From JAVBLQ01 sp031553435 (lineage in GTDB: Bacteria > Bacteroidota > Bacteroidia > Bacteroidales > Azobacteroidaceae): a stretch of 47,236 nt of DNA. Of the stretch, positions 1 to 7,492 are shown in pieces; positions within the stretch are counted from its first letter, which is position 1, and every line of letters begins with the position of its first letter. Position numbers and translations under genes: made by a program. The stretch spans positions 1-47,236 of the forward strand of contig JAVBLQ010000029.1 of NCBI GenBank assembly GCA_031553435.1. Direction: 5' to 3'. The notes beneath the pieces are model-generated. The model searched no databases. It saw only the letters and a program-made list of their open reading frames with translations, and was not told the DNA's origin.

Positions 1-53
1 ATACTGGTTGAATTCATAACTTTGTTTTTTTGTGAAAGGGGGAAGCGATGCTT

Positions 54-139
54 GTGAACTCGCTGCGCTCGTGGTGAAGGGGTGACAATGTGACAAACGT
101 CATTTCTTCACTTCTTCACCACGAACGTAGCGAGTTCAC
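54..139. repeat. Long imperfect inverted repeat (26-bp arms)
   Basis: The arm at 54-79 is complementary to the arm at 114-139 at 24 of 26 positions, with a 34-base loop. The DNA can form a long hairpin. No gene is visible on the plus strand here, and menA ends at 239 on the minus strand, so the hairpin could act as its terminator or be a dispersed repeat. Related words (GTGAA, GAAGxGA, TTCAC) recur near 1200-1290, 2464-2518 and 41137-41180. Confidence 0.75.
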
Positions 140-142
140 GAA

Positions 143-198
143 GGAGCGAAGCGATTTTCACCTTTCACTGGGAGCGAAGCGACCTTCACCTTTCACTG
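143..198. repeat. Tandem duplication, 2 x 28 bp
   Basis: Positions 143-170 and 171-198 are adjacent copies of one 28-base unit, differing only at two neighbouring positions (TT versus CC). The unit contains GGAGCGAAGCGA followed by TTCACCTTTCACTG. A diverged copy of the same theme is at about 41137-41178, upstream of rnr. Function unknown. Confidence 0.8.
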
Positions 199-238
199 TA
201 ATTAATAAAGGTTAGAACGTTATGGAAGGGGCAAAGGT

Positions 239-1129
239 TTATATGTGACCAAGTAAAATTCCTACAATCAATAATAATCCAAAAACAACCGTATTCCGGG
301 CACTTTCGCCCAATATCAAATTCAATTCTTTTCCTTGCCGGATAGCACACATTTTTTCCCAGGTTTTGATATGAAAAAAAAGATATAAAAGAAGAGGAAA
401 AAATGCATATTTCAATTCGGTAAAAAAGAAAAAAACACAAATAGACACAGCCAATATTCCATTCATCAAATAAAAATACCGGCCGAACTTTTCCCCGAAA
501 ATGACAATAGTTGTATTTTTTTCTGAAATTCTATCTTGTTCTCTGTCACGGTAATTGTTTGCAACTAAAATATTTACGGAAACAAGACCCATTGCCAAAC
601 CGGCTATTGTGACAGGTAAATTCCATTCCAAGACTTGAACATAATAAGTAAAACCAACAGGAATTATTCCGTAAAAAATCAACACGCAAACATCTCCGAA
701 TCCTCGGTATGCCAAAGGATAAGGTCCTGAAGAATACGCAAAAACACCTAAACAGACTCCTATTCCCACAAAAATAAGCTTCCATCCGGCATAATAAATC
801 AATGAACATCCTAATAAACAGGCTATAGATATAAGTATTACAGAAGCTTTCAACATGGATTCAGGGGTTATCCAACCTTGTGACACAGCTCTTTCCGGGC
901 CTAAACGATCACTCCGATCGGAACCTTTGACAAAATCAAAATAATCATTCAAAAAATTGGAAACTATCTGAGCCAGCAAAGCGAAAAGAAAACAAATCAA
1001 AGCCGGAAACCATTTAAATGAACCGCTTTGATAAGCCAGTGCAAAGGCAACCAGCACCGGCATAACAGATGCTGCCAGGGTTTTAGGACGAGCAGCCAAT
1101 ATCCAATATTTTAATCCTGAGTTATTCAT
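239..1129 (-). CDS. menA: 1,4-dihydroxy-2-naphthoate polyprenyltransferase (MenA)
   Basis: This UbiA-family integral membrane prenyltransferase joins a polyprenyl chain to 1,4-dihydroxy-2-naphthoate in menaquinone synthesis. The 296-residue protein has about eight or nine hydrophobic segments. The first Asp-rich motif is NDYFDF at about 61-66, followed by the MenA-like GSDRSDRLGPER; the second reads NNYRDREQDR in the next cytoplasmic loop. The ARPKTLAA segment near the N-terminus is typical of MenA. I chose the ATG at 1127-1129, where family similarity begins (MNNSGLKYW). The frame stays open to 1228 but that extension has no family resemblance. A TATTTTTG-like element lies only four bases before this ATG on the minus strand and may be chance. 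The menaquinone assignment rather than another UbiA substrate is moderately to highly secure. Confidence 0.9.
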   Translation of the reverse strand: MNNSGLKYWILAARPKTLAASVMPVLVAFALAYQSGSFKWFPALICFLFALLAQIVSNFLNDYFDFVKGSDRSDRLGPERAVSQGWITPESMLKASVILISIACLLGCSLIYYAGWKLIFVGIGVCLGVFAYSSGPYPLAYRGFGDVCVLIFYGIIPVGFTYYVQVLEWNLPVTIAGLAMGLVSVNILVANNYRDREQDRISEKNTTIVIFGEKFGRYFYLMNGILAVSICVFFFFTELKYAFFPLLLYLFFHIKTWEKMCAIRQGKELNLILGESARNTVVFGLLLIVGILLGHI

Positions 1130-1185
1130 CGCCCAAAAATAATTAAATCTCGGGAAAGGTTTTCCCTCTTTACTTAAAATTTTTA

Positions 1186-1193
1186 TAACTTTG
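1186..1193 (+). promoter_or_regulatory. Bacteroidetes -7 element (TAACTTTG), probably for ribE
   Basis: TAACTTTG matches TAnnTTTG and lies 122 bases before the ribE start. I see no clear TTG at the -33 position. The predicted leader contains the hairpin-forming repeat at 1203-1275. Confidence 0.4.
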
Positions 1194-1202
1194 TTGCCCG
1201 AG

Positions 1203-1275
1203 TTTTGTGAAGAGTGACGAAGTGACAAGGTGACTTTGTCATACTGTCACTACTCGCAAAGTAAGTTCACAAAGA
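1203..1275. repeat. Hairpin-forming repeat in the ribE leader
   Basis: TTTGTGAA near 1204 pairs with TTCACAAA near 1266, and inside it GTGACAAGGTGAC pairs imperfectly with GTCATACTGTCAC. The wording (GTGACGAAGTGAC) matches the hairpin at 2464-2518. It does not resemble an FMN riboswitch. Confidence 0.5.
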
Positions 1276-1315
1276 GTGAAGCAACCTTTACCATTCACAT
1301 TTTAACTATTATATT

Positions 1316-1918
1316 ATGTTTTCAGGAATTGTAGAAGAAGCGGCAAAAGTCGTAAGAGTAAAATCAGATCAGGGAAATTTAGACATCAAAATGACTTGTT
1401 CTTTTGTCAATGAGTTGAAAATCGATCAAAGCATTGCCCATAATGGAGTTTGCCTCACTGTTGTCAGCAAAACGGCCGACACATATACAGTAACCGCAGT
1501 TAAAGAAACTTTGGAGCGATCTAATTTAGGTCTTTTAAATGTTGGGGATAAAGTGAATCTCGAAAGAAGCATGATCATGAACGGACGTTTAGACGGCCAT
1601 ATCGTACAAGGACATGTTGACCGCACCGCTACATGTACAGAAGTAAAAGAAGCCGATGGCAGTTGGTACTACACTTTTGAATATCCTTTTGATGCGGAAA
1701 TGGCTAAAGAAGGATACGTTACCGTTGAAAAAGGATCCGTTTGTGTAAACGGAGTCAGCCTGACAGTATGCAATTCCAAAGACAACAGTTTTCAGGTAGC
1801 TATCATACCATACACACATGAACATACTAATTTTCATGATATAAAACCTGGAACTATTGTTAATATCGAATTTGATATTATCGGCAAATATATCAGTAAA
1901 TTAACTAGATATCTGTAA
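1316..1918 (+). CDS. ribE: Riboflavin synthase (alpha subunit)
   Basis: The enzyme dismutates two 6,7-dimethyl-8-ribityllumazine molecules into riboflavin and an aminopyrimidinedione, the last step of riboflavin synthesis in the cytoplasm. The 200-residue product has the two tandem lumazine-binding repeats of the family. It starts with the near-invariant MFSGIVEE. The NGVCLTV motif in the first half is echoed by NGVSLTV in the second, and GHIVQGHVD marks the inter-repeat region. Length is normal for the family. The nitroreductase start follows the stop codon by one base, so the two are probably co-transcribed. No FMN riboswitch is visible upstream. Confidence 0.95.
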   Translation: MFSGIVEEAAKVVRVKSDQGNLDIKMTCSFVNELKIDQSIAHNGVCLTVVSKTADTYTVTAVKETLERSNLGLLNVGDKVNLERSMIMNGRLDGHIVQGHVDRTATCTEVKEADGSWYYTFEYPFDAEMAKEGYVTVEKGSVCVNGVSLTVCNSKDNSFQVAIIPYTHEHTNFHDIKPGTIVNIEFDIIGKYISKLTRYL

Positions 1919-1919
1919 C

Positions 1920-2465
1920 ATGAAAACATTTTTTGATTTAGCTCATTATCGCCAGAGCGACAGGGCTTTTGATCCGAACCGGCCAGTGGAGAAAGAAAAA
2001 ATAGAAAGGATATTGGAAGCCGCGAGAATGGCGCCTTCCGCATGCAATTCCCAACCCTGGCATTTCATTGTGGTTGATAATCCGGAGCTAAAAAATGAAG
2101 TTGCCGATGCTGTTTCGGCTAAGTTGCTAGGCATGAATCATTTTACCAAGCAGGCGCAAATACATATTGTGGTAGTAGAAGAAAAAGTGAATCTTTCGTC
2201 CAGTCTCGGAGGTTGGATCAAAGATAAATATTTTGCACACCTGGACATCGGAATTGTTGCCGCTCATATTTGCCTGGCTGCCGAAGATGAAGGACTTGGA
2301 AGTTGCATGCTTGGCTGGTTCAATGAAAAAAAAGTCAAAAAACTTTTGAATATTCCTGACAGCAAAAGGGTATTGCTCGACATCGTTATCGGATATTCCA
2401 ATCAGGAAAAGAAGGAGAAAAGAAGGAAAACGATGGAGGAGATTGTTTCATACAACAAATATTAA
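1920..2465 (+). CDS. Nitroreductase-family flavoprotein
   Basis: This is a 181-residue FMN-dependent nitroreductase-like oxidoreductase, probably cytoplasmic. Family features seen are an N-terminal YRQSDRAF-type phosphate-binding segment, ARMAPSACNSQPWHFIVV (FMN and substrate pocket), and the C-terminal half with AAEDEGLGSCMLGWFN, typical of the family. The natural substrate cannot be read from sequence; members reduce nitroaromatics, quinones or enals. It starts one base after ribE, and synthesis of flavin next to a flavin enzyme is plausible coupling but unproven. Its stop codon overlaps the left arm of the hairpin at 2464-2518. Confidence 0.9.
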   Translation: MKTFFDLAHYRQSDRAFDPNRPVEKEKIERILEAARMAPSACNSQPWHFIVVDNPELKNEVADAVSAKLLGMNHFTKQAQIHIVVVEEKVNLSSSLGGWIKDKYFAHLDIGIVAAHICLAAEDEGLGSCMLGWFNEKKVKKLLNIPDSKRVLLDIVIGYSNQEKKEKRRKTMEEIVSYNKY

Positions 2466-2518
2466 GTGACGAGGTGACAAAGCGAACAGTGATATTGTTT
2501 TTTGTCACTTCGTCACTT
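2464..2518. terminator. Hairpin between convergent genes (18-bp arms)
   Basis: Positions 2464-2481 pair with 2501-2518 at 17 of 18 positions around a 19-base loop containing a T run. The left arm overlaps the nitroreductase stop codon, and the right arm contains the stop codon and last codons of the minus-strand ABC permease. It probably terminates both converging transcripts, but its word composition also places it in a dispersed repeat family. Confidence 0.65.
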
Positions 2519-3683
2519 TGTCACTATTCGCATTCTTCAATTTGCCAACCTCATACCTATATGCCAAGCAAGCAGCAATAAAATAAATGCCTGCCTGCAA
2601 CCATAACATTTTATACTCATAACCTACTTCCGAAAGAGATGCTCCCATTGTATTTAATTTAACAAATCCCTGAATACCAATAGTTGAAGGAAAGAATGTT
2701 CCCAACCATTGCCAAAATTGAGGGATGGCGCTGGCAGGCCATGAGATTCCTGAAATAAACAATAGAGGAACAGAAGTAAATACGAAAATCAACATCGGAG
2801 TTTCACGTCCTTTGATCAGACAGGAAAGAGTCATCGAGAAAAAGATACACGCAAATAAATACGGCAAAACAAATAACGTAACATCCCCGTATGGAGCTAT
2901 CTGCGGAAAATCAAACAGATAAGGCACCACAGATAATACCCAGAAACACATCAAAATATAAATAAAAAAATAAGCAAGCGATTTCCCGAACACAACACGT
3001 AAAGTTCCACGATAAGAATCCAGTGAAGGGATGATACTTCCGGTAGAGTTTCTTTCACGAGCCGTTCCGGCAAGCATTCCGATTCCCAATAACAAAGTTT
3101 GCTGTATCACCAGTATTAAAATGGCAGGCACAAGAAATGATGCAAATCCATTGGCGCTATTATACATAGCGATCGATTCATAAGTTACGGTTTCCGGCGT
3201 TAAATAAATCTCCTGTCCCATTTCCAAAGAAACCTCCGTAGTAGCAAGCAAAAACGCCTTGTAATACAGAATAGAACCCATATCACAATACAAAGAGACT
3301 CCGGTTTGTTTCCCGGAATTCAGATCTTTACTGAAAGAAGATGGGAAATACAGGACGCCATAAGCTTCTTTCCTGTTGATCATTTGCTTAGCTTCGCCCA
3401 TATTTGAGCACCGACTGACAACTTTCACATCGCTGCTTGCATCTATTTTCCTTATAAATTCGCGCGACAATGAAGTTCCGGAATCATCGACAATAACTAA
3501 CGGAACCTCATGCACAGTTTCCGGATTATAGATAAGTCCGTACAATACAGGATATACCAAAGGAACAACGAAGAAAAAGATAAGGACTCCAGCATCGTGG
3601 AAAATATTTTTCAATTCTTGTTTCCAGACAAAGAAGGTACCTGTAATTCCCTGTTTGATGGTATGTTGTAATTTATTCATCAT
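2505..3683 (-). CDS. ABC-2 type permease, second of two
   Basis: This 392-residue inner-membrane protein has the ABC-2/YhgE-like layout. There is one transmembrane helix at about 32-52, then an extracytoplasmic domain to about 185, then about five transmembrane helices to the C-terminus. It is the last gene of a TolC-HlyD-permease-permease operon and overlaps the preceding permease by 11 bases, indicating translational coupling. Such systems export drugs, lipids or other envelope molecules; the substrate is not predictable. The start may be the first or second of two adjacent ATGs. The extreme C-terminus (DKVTK) is encoded by the hairpin repeat at 2464-2518, suggesting the repeat has altered the gene end. 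Confidence 0.88.
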   Translation of the reverse strand: MMNKLQHTIKQGITGTFFVWKQELKNIFHDAGVLIFFFVVPLVYPVLYGLIYNPETVHEVPLVIVDDSGTSLSREFIRKIDASSDVKVVSRCSNMGEAKQMINRKEAYGVLYFPSSFSKDLNSGKQTGVSLYCDMGSILYYKAFLLATTEVSLEMGQEIYLTPETVTYESIAMYNSANGFASFLVPAILILVIQQTLLLGIGMLAGTARERNSTGSIIPSLDSYRGTLRVVFGKSLAYFFIYILMCFWVLSVVPYLFDFPQIAPYGDVTLFVLPYLFACIFFSMTLSCLIKGRETPMLIFVFTSVPLLFISGISWPASAIPQFWQWLGTFFPSTIGIQGFVKLNTMGASLSEVGYEYKMLWLQAGIYFIAACLAYRYEVGKLKNANSDKVTK

Positions 3684-4833
3684 ACAACAATGTATTCTTC
3701 AGATTCTTTAAAACAAAAAACGGCATAAATAAAAACAAAACCAATGCTAAATATTGATTTACAGAATATACAAATTCTCTTCCATTAAGTGCCTGATCTA
3801 CATAAATCAAATAATAATGCCGCAATGGAAATAAATTGCTCAATGCCTGAACAGAAGGATACATCGCTGTGACAGGAAACGAAAAACCTACTACAGAAAA
3901 TGAAAGCATCCCGAATAAACTGGCAAAACTAAGTCCCAATCTCAATGTCGGCAATACGCCTATCATCAGAATTCCCACTGCCTGAGCTGATAAAACCAAT
4001 AAAGCCATTGCCAGCAACATAGGTAAAAATCCGCTTTGCAAGGGAAATCCTATGATACCATATAAATATGAACAGAATCCAAATCCCATGATGAGGAAAA
4101 TCAAGGTTTGAGGCAATAATTTTCCTGCCAAACTAATCACCAATGAGTTATTGCCCAGACCTAGCCATTCTTTGGATGATCGCTGTTTTATTTCAATCCC
4201 GATACTATAAACCGTTACTAAAAATATGATCAACTGAAGCATTCCGGGAAGAATCATATTGTTCAGATAAACAGAATAATTCAGCATCGGATTTCCCAAA
4301 GCATGTGTATCAATCACAATAGGTTGCAACTGAGCCATTATCTGCATGTCTGTCATCCCTTTTGCCCTTTCGACTTCTCTGTTCACCGCTCCGGATGCAA
4401 GTGTAGAAATCGTTTTCATATCTTTAAAAAGTAAAGACCCGGCTATCAAATAAGAATTATTGGTGTAAAATGACAAATGGGGTTGTTTACCTGATGCAGC
4501 TAAAGTTCCAAAATCTTTGGGTATCAGCATAATGCCATAAATATTGCCTTTTTGCATTTCAATCCGGGCATCGGAAAAAGATGCTGTACGCATCACAATT
4601 TCCGTTTGCTCAAAAGCATCCAATTGTCTTCCTAGATTCCTGGAATTTTGAGAATTATCCTGATCGACCAAAGCAACAGGCATGTTTACCGGCAAACCAT
4701 TCCACATCAGTGTTGTAAAAAAAACAACACTAAATATGGGAACAATCACCATGCAAAGCAAATATATTTTACCGGAAAGTATACGATGCAGTTCTCTTCT
4801 GGCAATCAGCCGGATGCAATTAATCTTAGTCAT
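3673..4833 (-). CDS. ABC-2 type permease, first of two
   Basis: This 386-residue membrane protein is a paralogue of the permease at 2505-3683. It has an N-terminal transmembrane helix (about 22-44), a long extracytoplasmic domain with the ALVDQDNSQNSR segment typical of YhhJ/YbhR-like permeases, and a C-terminal multi-helix domain. It lies two bases after the HlyD gene and overlaps the second permease. The two permeases probably form the membrane heterodimer of an exporter that connects through HlyD to TolC. No nucleotide-binding subunit lies in this operon, so the energy source must come from elsewhere or work differently. Confidence 0.88.
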   Translation of the reverse strand: MTKINCIRLIARRELHRILSGKIYLLCMVIVPIFSVVFFTTLMWNGLPVNMPVALVDQDNSQNSRNLGRQLDAFEQTEIVMRTASFSDARIEMQKGNIYGIMLIPKDFGTLAASGKQPHLSFYTNNSYLIAGSLLFKDMKTISTLASGAVNREVERAKGMTDMQIMAQLQPIVIDTHALGNPMLNYSVYLNNMILPGMLQLIIFLVTVYSIGIEIKQRSSKEWLGLGNNSLVISLAGKLLPQTLIFLIMGFGFCSYLYGIIGFPLQSGFLPMLLAMALLVLSAQAVGILMIGVLPTLRLGLSFASLFGMLSFSVVGFSFPVTAMYPSVQALSNLFPLRHYYLIYVDQALNGREFVYSVNQYLALVLFLFMPFFVLKNLKNTLLYDE

Positions 4834-4835
4834 AA

Positions 4836-5819
4836 TTATTTGAGAATAACAGACATACCGGGTCTTAATCCTTCTATTTTTTCTATTGGCTTTGCTTTTA
4901 TTTCAAATGTTTTCAAATCATATTGTCCGGTTGATTTGGTTGCTTTCCAGACAGCATAACTTCCGATATCTTTCATGTAAAATATACGTAATACTACTTC
5001 TTTATTATCTAAAGCGGGAATAAATGCTGTCACTTCATTTCCTATTTTCAAATTATTAAGCAAATCTTCGCGAACATTGAAAGTCACCCACGAATTATCC
5101 AGATTCTGAATGTTCAGGATGGGCGCTCCCGTACCGACTAATTCTCCCTGATGTGGAAATATTTCGGATATTTCTCCGTCAACCGGTGCAATCAAAGCAG
5201 TTTCACTGATATAAGATTCGATTTCGGCTACTGCGCCTTTGGCTCTGTTGACCAAGGCTTCGGCTGCCAGTTTGTCTTCCCTTTCCGCTCCGTTTTTCGC
5301 CATTTGGTATTGTGAAAAGGCGGCTCTTTCCGTTGCCTGCATGGCATTGAAATTAGCTTCGGCTTCATCACGTTTTTGAGCGGGAGTAACTCCTTTTTCA
5401 TATAAACGCTGTACCCTTTCATAGGATTTTTGGGCGATATCTAATCCCGCCTTGGCTTTTTGCCACATTTCATAAGCCGACGTAATTTGTTCCGTACGAG
5501 CGCCCTTGATTGCTTTCATATTTTGCGCCCGGGCAGCATCCTCGGCCGCTTTGGCCTGTGAAAGTTTTGCGTACACTTCAGGACTATCCAGGATAACCAA
5601 TGTATCTCCGGCTTTTACTCTTTGCCCCTCCTCTACCCTGAATTGCGCGATACGTCCGGGAAGTTTACCGGAAACTCGAACTTCTGTTGCTTCCGCTTGT
5701 CCCTGAATAAATTCTTTTTTTGGTTTAAGAATAAAAAATCCAACAATTGCAACAATTGCAACTACCGCCAAAAGGGTGATGAAGGCGAGCATTGTATTAT
5801 TTTTCTGCATAATTTTCAA
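4836..5819 (-). CDS. HlyD-family periplasmic adaptor
   Basis: This 327-residue membrane fusion protein would bridge the inner-membrane permeases and the outer-membrane TolC channel. An N-terminal signal anchor occupies about 10-31. A biotinyl/lipoyl-like half-motif follows (GKLPGRIAQFRVEEGQRVKAGDTLV, about 51-75), then a long coiled-coil hairpin rich in Ala, Glu and Lys at about 80-205. The second half-motif is IAPVDGEISEIFPHQGELVGTG, followed by a beta-barrel domain. It overlaps the tolC-like gene by four bases and precedes the first permease by two. The product resembles E. coli YbhG and EmrA-type adaptors; the substrate is unknown. Confidence 0.9.
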   Translation of the reverse strand: MKIMQKNNTMLAFITLLAVVAIVAIVGFFILKPKKEFIQGQAEATEVRVSGKLPGRIAQFRVEEGQRVKAGDTLVILDSPEVYAKLSQAKAAEDAARAQNMKAIKGARTEQITSAYEMWQKAKAGLDIAQKSYERVQRLYEKGVTPAQKRDEAEANFNAMQATERAAFSQYQMAKNGAEREDKLAAEALVNRAKGAVAEIESYISETALIAPVDGEISEIFPHQGELVGTGAPILNIQNLDNSWVTFNVREDLLNNLKIGNEVTAFIPALDNKEVVLRIFYMKDIGSYAVWKATKSTGQYDLKTFEIKAKPIEKIEGLRPGMSVILK

Positions 5820-7300
5820 TTTTCAACTTTCAATTTTCCGATTGATTTCTTAAGATAAACTTCCGCCAATTTTATATCTATCTGTGCATCTATCAGTTGT
5901 GAATGAGCTTTCAGCCATGCAGTTTGCGCTTCCATTACATTGGAAACGGGGATGACACCTTCTTCAAAACCGGCATTGGCATAACGAAGGTTTTCATCTG
6001 CATTTTCCATATTTTTTGAAGCAGATTCTATATTTTTCCGTGCTTCATTCAATTTGAATACAGATTGGTTGATTTGTAATGTTATTTTTTCCCTGGCTTC
6101 TTCCAGTTCAAAGCGTTTGATCCGGGTTTCAGCCTTGGCTGCATTCAATTTATTATATTTATCTCCCCAATGAAAAATCGGAATGCGAAGTACTACTCCT
6201 ACATTCCACATTCCGGCAAAATCAGTTTGAAATCCATTGAACAGATTAGGATTTGTCACCATATAATTGGCGGAAAGGGCCAATGTGGGAAGCATTTCCG
6301 AACGGCTTACAATTTCCTTTTTTTCATATATCTTAGTGGCAAGATTCAAACTCTGCAATTCAGGACGATTCATGAAAGCTTGATTGATATCCACAGCTGC
6401 AGTTTCCTTAGAAGATGAGATATTCTCTACAAATTCGTCCGCCAGATTAATATCATTTTCGACAGGAATTCCGCAAAGTTGGCACAATAGCATTTTCGAC
6501 AAATTAAGTCCGTCATTCACTTTTGTCTGAGCCATTTCTGCTTCATTCAATCTGACTTTTACGGATAATCCGTCGGCTCTGGTTGCAAAACCTTCTTCTA
6601 TCAATGCCTGTACATCATTATTCATTTTTCTCAATAAATCGACATAAGCATCTGCCAATTTCTTTTTATTGGAAAGAGAGACGATTTGCCAGTAGGTTTC
6701 GTCCGTTTTCAAAATAACATTTTGCAGTTCTGCATTTTTTTGAGATTCGGACAATTGTTCGGCATATTTTGTTATCTGATTGTAAGCCAATATTTTTCCA
6801 CCCATAAAAACCGGTTGTATAAGAGAAAAAACACCTGCCCAAACATTATGAATATCCATCTCGAACTCATTTTGGGGAATGGTTGTATATTCTTTCCAAA
6901 CGATTTTATCGGGATGCTGGCGCGGATCAAAAGGCACGCCATCGGCATCTACGGGAACCCATTGTCCATTAGGAAGAGTCATGCCGGCAACCTGATCTGG
7001 TGTGAAACCAAAGGTTCCGTCCGCCATTTTTGTACCTATCGGTAAAAATTTATCTTCATTCAATAAAGACAGATTTTTCTGATTATACATATAAGTACCT
7101 GTGAATGAAACATCCGGAAGATATTGTGCAAATGCCGATTTCTTTTCGTAAGAAGCCTTCTTCACATTTTCAGATGCAATTTTTAATTGCTTATTATTCC
7201 TGATAGCCAAAGCGCGGCACGAATCAAGATTGAGCAATGTTTGTGATTGAACAACCAGAAATGTAAATGCAAACATTATAAGCAAATATATTCTTTTCAT
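5816..7300 (-). CDS. TolC-family outer-membrane efflux protein
   Basis: This 494-residue protein is the likely outer-membrane channel of the exporter encoded by the next three genes. A signal peptide (about 1-20, ending VVQSQ) is followed by two alpha-helical/beta repeats of the outer membrane efflux protein family. LNLDSCRALAIRNNKQLKIA at the start and NRPELQSLNLATKIYEK in the second repeat are typical. It is the first gene of the operon, with a TACTTTTG element on the minus strand at 7332-7339. Its last codons lie in a low-complexity word (AATTGAAAGTTGAAAATTG) that also appears in intergenic hairpins. Confidence 0.9.
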   Translation of the reverse strand: MKRIYLLIMFAFTFLVVQSQTLLNLDSCRALAIRNNKQLKIASENVKKASYEKKSAFAQYLPDVSFTGTYMYNQKNLSLLNEDKFLPIGTKMADGTFGFTPDQVAGMTLPNGQWVPVDADGVPFDPRQHPDKIVWKEYTTIPQNEFEMDIHNVWAGVFSLIQPVFMGGKILAYNQITKYAEQLSESQKNAELQNVILKTDETYWQIVSLSNKKKLADAYVDLLRKMNNDVQALIEEGFATRADGLSVKVRLNEAEMAQTKVNDGLNLSKMLLCQLCGIPVENDINLADEFVENISSSKETAAVDINQAFMNRPELQSLNLATKIYEKKEIVSRSEMLPTLALSANYMVTNPNLFNGFQTDFAGMWNVGVVLRIPIFHWGDKYNKLNAAKAETRIKRFELEEAREKITLQINQSVFKLNEARKNIESASKNMENADENLRYANAGFEEGVIPVSNVMEAQTAWLKAHSQLIDAQIDIKLAEVYLKKSIGKLKVEN

Positions 7301-7331
7301 AACATAAACAATTATTGCATAAACAACGATA

Positions 7332-7339
7332 CAAAAGTA
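7332..7339 (-). promoter_or_regulatory. -7 element (TACTTTTG) for the exporter operon
   Basis: Read on the minus strand, 7339-7332 is TACTTTTG, matching the Bacteroidetes TAnnTTTG consensus. A TTG occurs on the same strand about 20 bases upstream (7360-7362). It lies 32 bases before the TolC-family start. Confidence 0.6.
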
Positions 7340-7398
7340 TACATAGTTGCAAGAACAACCAAAAGGTTTTATAGGTTTAACTTTAAATAACCTTAGTC

Positions 7399-7455
7399 AA
7401 TTGAAAATGGAAAGTGAACGATTCATTTTCAATTTTCCACTTTCCATTTTCAATT
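7399..7455. repeat. Perfect 18-bp inverted repeat between divergent promoters
   Basis: Positions 7399-7416 and 7438-7455 are perfectly complementary around a 21-base spacer. The repeat lies between two divergent promoters, so it is not placed as a terminator for either gene. Its wording (GAAAATGGAAA) is shared with the hairpin at 38878-38944. Confidence 0.8.
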
Positions 7456-7461
7456 AATTTG

Positions 7462-7469
7462 TAGTTTTG
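7462..7469 (+). promoter_or_regulatory. -7 element (TAGTTTTG) for the pectinesterase gene
   Basis: TAGTTTTG matches TAnnTTTG and lies 23 bases before the pectinesterase ATG. No clear TTG is seen at -33; that position is occupied by the inverted-repeat arm ending at 7455. Confidence 0.55.
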
Positions 7470-7492
7470 TTCAAAATTTAAAACAAATAAAC

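Noticed and set aside
1130..1228. N-terminal extension of MenA
   Set aside because: The extra 33 residues have no UbiA similarity and family alignment starts at the ATG at 1129.
1194..1315. Possible FMN riboswitch upstream of ribE
   Set aside because: The region forms hairpins from a repeat family found elsewhere and shows none of the conserved FMN-aptamer segments.
6686..7045. 119-codon plus-strand frame antisense to the TolC-family gene
   Set aside because: It is fully contained in a well-supported gene on the other strand and has no recognisable domain.
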